A stretch of 64,000 bases of DNA from the IMG/VR virus record IMGVR_UViG_3300025889_000115, positions 1-64,000 of that record; one strand, given 5' to 3'. Every line of letters starts with the position of its first letter. The first letter of the stretch is position 1. The stretch comes from a virus. Position numbers and translations under genes: made by a program. The notes under the pieces were generated by a model that was given only the letters and a program-made list of their open reading frames with translations, ran no database searches and was not told the DNA's origin. Of this stretch, positions 59,732-64,000 are shown piece after piece.

Positions 59732-59885
59732 GTTGGGCCTCCAATCCCGCATTGAGGAAGCGCCCGGCCATCCAGAGTAGCTGTGTTGAGTCCATGTCTC
59801 TGTAGTAGGACACGCCCTCTATACTAACCAGCACTCCTTCTGGCCTAGGCACTACCAAGATTTGCTTAGAAGGGGATGTCATCAT
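59676..59885 (-). CDS. Small conserved protein of the recombination operon, unit B
   Basis: 69 residues from ATG 59885, inside the last codons of the SSB-like gene, as in unit A. SKQILVVPRPEGVLVSIEG and the C-terminal charged helix are conserved. Confidence 0.7.
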   Translation of the reverse strand: MMTSPSKQILVVPRPEGVLVSIEGVSYYRDMDSTQLLWMAGRFLNAGLEAQREEKKTENQEPRHKEIKL

Positions 59886-60198
59886 CCAAAGACATCTTTG
59901 GCTTACGCGCAGTTTCCTGAACGCCAGCCGCTTCTGCCACCTGTTTGAATCCACCTTGCGAAACGTCGTCAGCTACGCTGTCTGTGCCGGTGTATTCAAT
60001 AGGCTGTTCGACCTTTAACGTGATGCTGCCGTCGTCGTTCTCGTACACGCGCACAGAATACTGTACGTCATGCCTGAGATGCACATCCGCTGGCGCACCG
60101 TCCTTGTACGGCGTCCACTTGCTGTTGCCAAACTTGGCAGCACCCTTGTCGTTGGGCCAAGCCCGGAACTGGGTGATTGGTTTCCACTGTCTTGCCAT
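59866..60198 (-). CDS. Single-stranded DNA-binding-like protein, unit B
   Basis: 110 residues, the same length as 26558-26890, ending SLDDDIPF. Central strands YSVRVYENDDGSITLKVEQP are identical; substitutions cluster in the linker before the acidic tail, as usual for SSB-type proteins. Confidence 0.65.
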   Translation of the reverse strand: MARQWKPITQFRAWPNDKGAAKFGNSKWTPYKDGAPADVHLRHDVQYSVRVYENDDGSITLKVEQPIEYTGTDSVADDVSQGGFKQVAEAAGVQETARKPKMSLDDDIPF

Positions 60199-60200
60199 GA

Positions 60201-60857
60201 TTAACCTCCAAGGCTCTGTTCGTGCTTTTGAAATAGGTCAAAGAGCGCCTGCGCACGTTGAGGATTGCGCTTCTTGACATCCATGATGAGGTGCTTGTTC
60301 TCAGCGAACAGGTTATGGACACCGCCAACCATCTTTATGTTCTCCAGCCTAGACTTCACCTGAACGTATAGATGACGGTCAGATTCTTCATGGGCATCAG
60401 GCGACGTCTCGACAGGGGATGGAGGGTTCCCGCTGGAGCCGCCGCCTGAACTGGATGTCTCCAAGTTCTGCTGCTTCCTCGGCACAGCCTCCATTTCATT
60501 AGCACTGGCATACTCACCACCGGACAGACCGATGCTTGCCAGCGCCCTACCAATGGCAGATGTCTCACAGTTTTCCAAGGCGCTTGTCTTGTTGACGTTG
60601 CCTTGGCCCCTGATTTCCTCTGCCATCCCTGAGCCAACGATGTGACCATTATGGTCTGTGACAACGGCTTTTACAACCACACGCTGCCCGTCGTCCACGA
60701 GAATCTCCGTGTCAACGCCGCACTCAAGGCCGAAGACGGTTCGGAACGCCTCCATGCGGTGGACAACCTGGGTGTACTTCTTGCCACCCCGTTGCGCTAT
60801 CCCGTGGGATTTGTGCAATTCGGAGACAAGCCCCATTGCATCAATCATCTTGCTCAT
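60201..60857 (-). CDS. ERF-like single-strand annealing recombinase, unit B
   Basis: 218 residues, homologous to 26893-27549. The core NKTSALENCETSAIGRALAS-GLSGGEYAS is identical, while the C-terminal 60 residues after the Ser/Pro linker are diverged. Confidence 0.8.
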   Translation of the reverse strand: MSKMIDAMGLVSELHKSHGIAQRGGKKYTQVVHRMEAFRTVFGLECGVDTEILVDDGQRVVVKAVVTDHNGHIVGSGMAEEIRGQGNVNKTSALENCETSAIGRALASIGLSGGEYASANEMEAVPRKQQNLETSSSGGGSSGNPPSPVETSPDAHEESDRHLYVQVKSRLENIKMVGGVHNLFAENKHLIMDVKKRNPQRAQALFDLFQKHEQSLGG

Positions 60858-61005
60858 CTGTTACCTTTCCTTTGTGCAAATGGTCTGCCATCAAGTGCAT
60901 GAAGACAGTCCAAGCCGCCTTCATGTCACTCATCTCTGCCTGTAGCTCGGCTAGCCTTTTCTCAAGCCGGTCTACCTGCTGTTGTAGTTCACCAACGTCA
61001 GGCAT
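60841..61005 (-). CDS. 54-residue coiled-coil protein, unit B
   Basis: VGELQQQVDRLEKRLAELQAEM is a canonical heptad coiled coil, followed by the conserved DMKAAWTVFMHLMADHLHKGKV. ATG 61005 overlaps the upstream stop; the end overlaps the annealing gene by 17 bp. Longer upstream readings are out-of-frame copies of the neighbour. Confidence 0.68.
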   Translation of the reverse strand: MPDVGELQQQVDRLEKRLAELQAEMSDMKAAWTVFMHLMADHLHKGKVTDEQDD

Positions 61006-61255
61006 TGGCAGCTTTGGGCAGACTGCGCCCGTCAACCCGCCACACCCGGAACCCTTCGTCAACACGCCGTGAAACATAGGCTTTGTTATGCTTCCACAGT
61101 GTCTTGATAATCCGCCTGTACACAACCTCGTTGGGACACAGTACGCTGTCGCCGGGCTTCATCTGCAAGGCAAGTTCGCTTTCGCTACTCATGGTGCGGC
61201 CGGAACCGGGCTTGCGCTTAGGGATTGAAATGTCACGTTCGATTTTTAGTTTCAT
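60998..61255 (-). CDS. Small conserved protein, GDS-FRVWR domain, unit B
   Basis: 85 residues from ATG 61255 (GGAGGG upstream). KLKIERDISIPKRK, then MKPGDSVLCPNEVVYRRIIKTL and GFRVWRVDG. It lacks the C-terminal 20 residues of the unit A protein. Confidence 0.72.
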   Translation of the reverse strand: MKLKIERDISIPKRKPGSGRTMSSESELALQMKPGDSVLCPNEVVYRRIIKTLWKHNKAYVSRRVDEGFRVWRVDGRSLPKAANA

Positions 61256-61257
61256 AG

Positions 61258-62148
61258 CTAAACCCTCCAAATTTCTCTAGCTATCTTCACGATGTCAGGG
61301 CCATGGCGGCCCGCGATTTGACCAAAGTCCGGCTGGACAAGGCCAAAGAGGTTGCTCCAGTTGCCATTCGCAGCCTTGAGCAAGTTCTGTTGCACCACCC
61401 AGCGCTGCACTACGTCCTGATAAGTTGCCTCTAGGGCTTCAGGCTTTAGTGCGTCGCAGTTTTCGGCGGTGACGATGTTGTAGCCAGCAGGGGTCACAAA
61501 CAGGAGGCCTGGCGCATCACCTGTCGCCTTCCAATAGACTGCCTGTTGCATGATTTGCTGGGGAAGCGGTTCGGTCTTAGGCTTTGGGTTGCGCCAAGTG
61601 CGGGTGCCGTCTTTCTTCGGTGGGTTTCGCATTGGCAAGCTGCACTTCAGGTCAACTTGTCGGCCAGACCCCGTGAAGTCTTGGAACAGGATGACCGGGA
61701 CATCCAGCTTTTCCTCAATGTAGAGCCGCTGGTATTCGCCCTCGAACTCGTCGTCTCCGTAGAACTCCTTGATGCCGTCAACAGCGTATCTCGCCATCTC
61801 CGGTATGACTTCCTTGAAGTGGTGGTACTCTTCTGCATCCTTTCCCCCGTCCCAGTCACGCGGCTTGTAAAACTCGAACTCAGTCATGCCTTTACGCACA
61901 GCTTCGTCAAAGTCTATTGGCTCCTTGCGGCCATAGATAGGGCTGTAGTCGTGGACGCCCAGTGCCATGTCCGCTATGCTTTGAACTATCTGACCAGCAC
62001 GGGGCCGGGCCGCAAAGGGGAAATTAATCTTGTGTTCTTTACGCAAGAACAACTTCAGGACATGCTCGTCAATCGGCTGCGTTGCACCCGACGCGCTGAC
62101 ATGCTGCCGTCCGAAGAACAGGCTGTAATCAGGGATTGTTCTTTCCAT
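61258..62148 (-). CDS. PD-(D/E)XK exonuclease (RecB/Cas4-like), unit B
   Basis: 296 residues from ATG 62148 (GGAGGG 4 bp upstream). The motifs DFTGSGRQVDLK and QQAVY are retained. Together with the annealing and SSB-like genes it forms the second copy of the recombination set. Confidence 0.85.
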   Translation of the reverse strand: MERTIPDYSLFFGRQHVSASGATQPIDEHVLKLFLRKEHKINFPFAARPRAGQIVQSIADMALGVHDYSPIYGRKEPIDFDEAVRKGMTEFEFYKPRDWDGGKDAEEYHHFKEVIPEMARYAVDGIKEFYGDDEFEGEYQRLYIEEKLDVPVILFQDFTGSGRQVDLKCSLPMRNPPKKDGTRTWRNPKPKTEPLPQQIMQQAVYWKATGDAPGLLFVTPAGYNIVTAENCDALKPEALEATYQDVVQRWVVQQNLLKAANGNWSNLFGLVQPDFGQIAGRHGPDIVKIAREIWRV

Positions 62149-62166
62149 GTGACCCTCCATATCCAC

Positions 62167-62195
62167 GTTCTAAACATTTCCAACATAGGTGTCAA
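62167..62195 (-). promoter_or_regulatory. Sigma70-type promoter for the leftward recombination operon, unit B
   Basis: TTGACA, 17-bp spacer, TAGAAC on the minus strand, identical boxes to 28960-28932 with a diverged spacer. Confidence 0.75.
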
Positions 62196-62197
62196 CA

Positions 62198-62401
62198 ATG
62201 TTTTTAGTCTTTGATTCGGATGAGTTGGTTGATTGCGTGAGGTGTGAGGGCAACGGGGTAATCCCCATTGACTTGTATGAGCATAGCGAAATAGGGTTCG
62301 GCATCACCCGTAGTTTTTCTTGTGAGTGTGGGGTGTGTGGAGGCGAGGGTAAACTGATGCCCTATTTTGAAATCGAATATGATTCTGAGGCCAGCGATTG
62401 A
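62198..62401 (+). CDS. Small protein with two CxxCxGxG-type motifs, unit B
   Basis: 67 residues; CVRCEGNG and CGVCGGEG. Homologous to 28963-29160, with an additional Cys in the middle (FSCECG). Its stop overlaps the TTG start of the next gene. Confidence 0.75.
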   Translation: MFLVFDSDELVDCVRCEGNGVIPIDLYEHSEIGFGITRSFSCECGVCGGEGKLMPYFEIEYDSEASD

Positions 62402-62961
62402 TTGTCTGCCGGTACGCGCATCGTGATGACGAGGTGCCGGTGGGGCGGGAGGTTTATCCTCTGGGTGGTTGGCATGGGGCCAAGGGCTATGTGCTATGGA
62501 GTGAAGACATGACCAATGGACGTGCAAAAGGCGCACAATTTGAACGCACTATTGCGAATATGTGCCGTGACTCTCTAGGCTATGAGGCGAAACGAGACCT
62601 CGAACAATACAGAAGCGGTGACCGGGGTGACCTGATTGGGGTGCCTGGCTGGGTCATAGAGTGTAAACGCTACGCCTCGGGCTCGACATACAGAGATGAC
62701 TGGTGGCGGCAAGTGACCAAGGCAGCAGACGTTGCTATGTGTGAGCCTGTCCTCATCTATAAGTATGACCGCCAGCCTATCCGCTGTGTGGTTTTCCTAT
62801 CGGCCATCAACCCAGATTTTTGGGGCAAGGCCGACACTGCCACGGTCAGCTTTGATACGTGGTGCATGATTGTCAGGGAGGGATTGACAGATGAAGAGCG
62901 CAGCCGACATGAGCATGGACGAGTTCCGCAACCTATTGGCCACGGTGACAGCCACGCCTGA
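62398..62961 (+). CDS. PD-(D/E)XK Holliday-junction-resolvase-like nuclease, unit B
   Basis: 187 residues if started at TTG 62398 (TTGA overlap), or 150 residues from ATG 62509, which has GGAG 7 bp upstream. GDRGDLIGV and VIECKRY nuclease signature conserved. The N-terminal CRYAH and GWHGAKGYVLWSE segment is conserved at the protein level with unit A. Confidence 0.8.
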   Translation: MIVCRYAHRDDEVPVGREVYPLGGWHGAKGYVLWSEDMTNGRAKGAQFERTIANMCRDSLGYEAKRDLEQYRSGDRGDLIGVPGWVIECKRYASGSTYRDDWWRQVTKAADVAMCEPVLIYKYDRQPIRCVVFLSAINPDFWGKADTATVSFDTWCMIVREGLTDEERSRHEHGRVPQPIGHGDSHA

Positions 62962-63091
62962 TGTTCCGCCGACTCCGCCCGGGCGTTACCAGCGCAAGGT
63001 AAAGCCGACGGCAGCGCAGCAACCGTTCTGGAACAGGCGCAAGCCGGGTACAAACAAGCGGGCTAAATCGCGTCAGCCTTCTCGCACCTGA
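62891..63091 (+). CDS. Small basic protein downstream of resolvase, unit B
   Basis: 66 residues, GGAGGG upstream, homologous to 29655-29855. YQRKVKPTAAQQPFWNRRKPGTNKR is the conserved part. Overlaps the nuclease gene by 71 bp and the opposing gene by 29 bp. Confidence 0.7.
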   Translation: MKSAADMSMDEFRNLLATVTATPDVPPTPPGRYQRKVKPTAAQQPFWNRRKPGTNKRAKSRQPSRT

Positions 63092-63257
63092 AGTGGGCTT
63101 GCATAGGCGCGGGGAACAGTGGGATGACAGCCTTTGCCATCTCCATGCCCCGTGCGTAGCACTCCTGCTCTGTGTCTTTTAGTCCTGTTGTGTCTTCAAA
63201 CAGGGCGCACTCATTCGGCTGCCCTATTACGCACACCAGTACGAGCGCCTTAAACAT
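63063..63257 (-). CDS. Small secreted-type protein, unit B
   Basis: 64 residues. MFKALVLVCVIGQPNECALFEDTTGL with the same four Cys as the unit A copy and GGAG before the ATG. Unknown function. Confidence 0.6.
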   Translation of the reverse strand: MFKALVLVCVIGQPNECALFEDTTGLKDTEQECYARGMEMAKAVIPLFPAPMQAHFRCEKADAI

Positions 63258-63293
63258 GTCAACGCTCCTTTCTCTTCAAGCCTAGCATTAAGT

Positions 63294-63317
63294 GGGGGCA
63301 TATTGCTAATCGCCCCC
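63294..63317 (-). terminator. Hairpin at the 3' end of the HNH gene, unit B
   Basis: GGGGGC/GCCCCC stem with a 12-base loop, overlapping the stop codon; no U tract. Equivalent to 30058-30081. Confidence 0.3.
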
Positions 63318-64000
63318 CTCCCATACCGGCGGTGTGTGGTCCGGCCCGTAAAACTCTTCCGGCATCTTGTTGCTTTTGGCTAGGTTTTCCTCTGCGGTAA
63401 TCACTTGCAGATTCCACGGCACATGCAGCCCGCAGACCGCTTCTCCGTTGCGCGGATAGTAGTGGTCAACGTGATGCTTTACGCCGGTCTGTCGCGTCTT
63501 TCTCGCTGCCTCTTTGTAAAAGGGGGCAAAGACCTTTGGGTCAATCCCCTTGGGCATTGCTTCCCTCAAGTACCTGCGGCGCAGTTGCGCTTCAAGTTTC
63601 CGCTGCTCCCTGTGTTCGATGTCCTCCGCCCACCGTTCCCGCTGGCGCGTCCGGTGCCGTTCTTTGCGCTTCTGTTTCTTTTCTTCGGGGACATCCACAA
63701 AATAACGCTGGTAGTGTTCGCGATGCAGGTTGGGGTTTTCCTCAAAGCATTTCTTGCGCCACTCCTTGTAACGCTCCCTGCCGCCGCGCTCGTGGTAGTA
63801 TTCGTAATGAGACTGCAAAACTTTGTCGTGGTTCTTACGCTTCCATTTTTTTGAGCCCTCCTTGTGACAAGCTACGCAATGCCCATATGGCAGCATTCTT
63901 TCGGACAGGTGGCCTTTGGGGCAGGGTTTACCATTGAAGTAGAACCGTTGTCCGGCTTTCTCTGCCTCCTGCCGGGTCATTATCTTCTGGCCAATCTTAG
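63306..64000 (-). CDS. HNH endonuclease, unit B (5' end cut by window edge)
   Basis: About 231 codons are visible, open through the right edge and aligned with residues 66-296 of the unit A protein at 30070-30960. The second zinc module ([18 protein letters not shown]), the long charged helix and the HNH core ([27 protein letters not shown]) are present. The ATG at 63980 is internal, not the start. Confidence 0.82.
   Translation of the reverse strand, partial: KIGQKIMTRQEAEKAGQRFYFNGKPCPKGHLSERMLPYGHCVACHKEGSKKWKRKNHDKVLQSHYEYYHERGGRERYKEWRKKCFEENPNLHREHYQRYFVDVPEEKKQKRKERHRTRQRERWAEDIEHREQRKLEAQLRRRYLREAMPKGIDPKVFAPFYKEAARKTRQTGVKHHVDHYYPRNGEAVCGLHVPWNLQVITAEENLAKSNKMPEEFYGPDHTPPVWEGGD

Noticed and set aside
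1-64000. CRISPR array or tRNA genes
   Set aside because: No regularly spaced repeat-spacer pattern and no recognisable tRNA cloverleaf were seen by eye. The short repeats found are tandem or palindromic operator-like elements.

Overview
The window contains no recognisable host genes. It holds most of two related phage genomes lying head to tail in the same orientation. Unit A runs from the left edge to about 34.6 kb and lacks only its 5' end. Unit B runs from about 34.6 kb to the right edge and lacks its early region. Both are podovirus-like, with a T7-type virion plan: T7-type connector/portal, tail tubular proteins A and B, gp13/14/15/16-like internal proteins, and fibres with a T7-type anchor. 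The set of small basic proteins and the TIKLKR-type fibre proteins are of a kind I associate with marine phages, probably of Proteobacteria. The host cannot be fixed from the sequence.

Unit A. Rightward late genes occupy 1-25.97 kb: terminase large subunit (partial), head genes, a terminator at 6.93 kb, tail tube and internal core genes, five fibre-like genes, a lysis region, and a cluster of tiny Lys/Arg-rich proteins ending at a terminator. A leftward recombination operon follows at 26.0-28.9 kb: PD-(D/E)XK exonuclease, ERF-like annealing protein, SSB-like protein and small zinc-ribbon proteins, read from a well-formed promoter. Next is a short rightward block at 28.96-29.86 kb with a Holliday-junction-resolvase-like nuclease. 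Then come a leftward HNH nuclease, a palindrome-rich intergenic region, and a leftward early operon at 31.2-34.3 kb of about a dozen small genes, bounded by an XRE-type HTH protein and a GP88-like Cys-rich protein. A 405-bp control region with operators and repeats separates this operon from unit B.

Unit B repeats the same order: TerS, a zinc ribbon, TerL, head, tail, internal core, fibres, lysis and basic proteins, the leftward recombination operon, the rightward nuclease block, and HNH (cut by the right edge). Most head, tail-tube and recombination genes are close homologues of unit A. The gp15/gp16-like proteins, fibres and lysis genes differ strongly. Unit B has a T4-type lysozyme. Unit A has none at that locus, but it carries an extra gene in the head operon with a possible lysozyme-like fold.

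Neither unit shows an integrase, DNA polymerase, RNA polymerase, primase or helicase. The recombination genes, the resolvase and the intergenic palindromes are the only visible DNA-metabolism elements. Whether the tandem is a pair of prophages, a concatenated replication product, or an assembly join of two relatives cannot be decided from the window.
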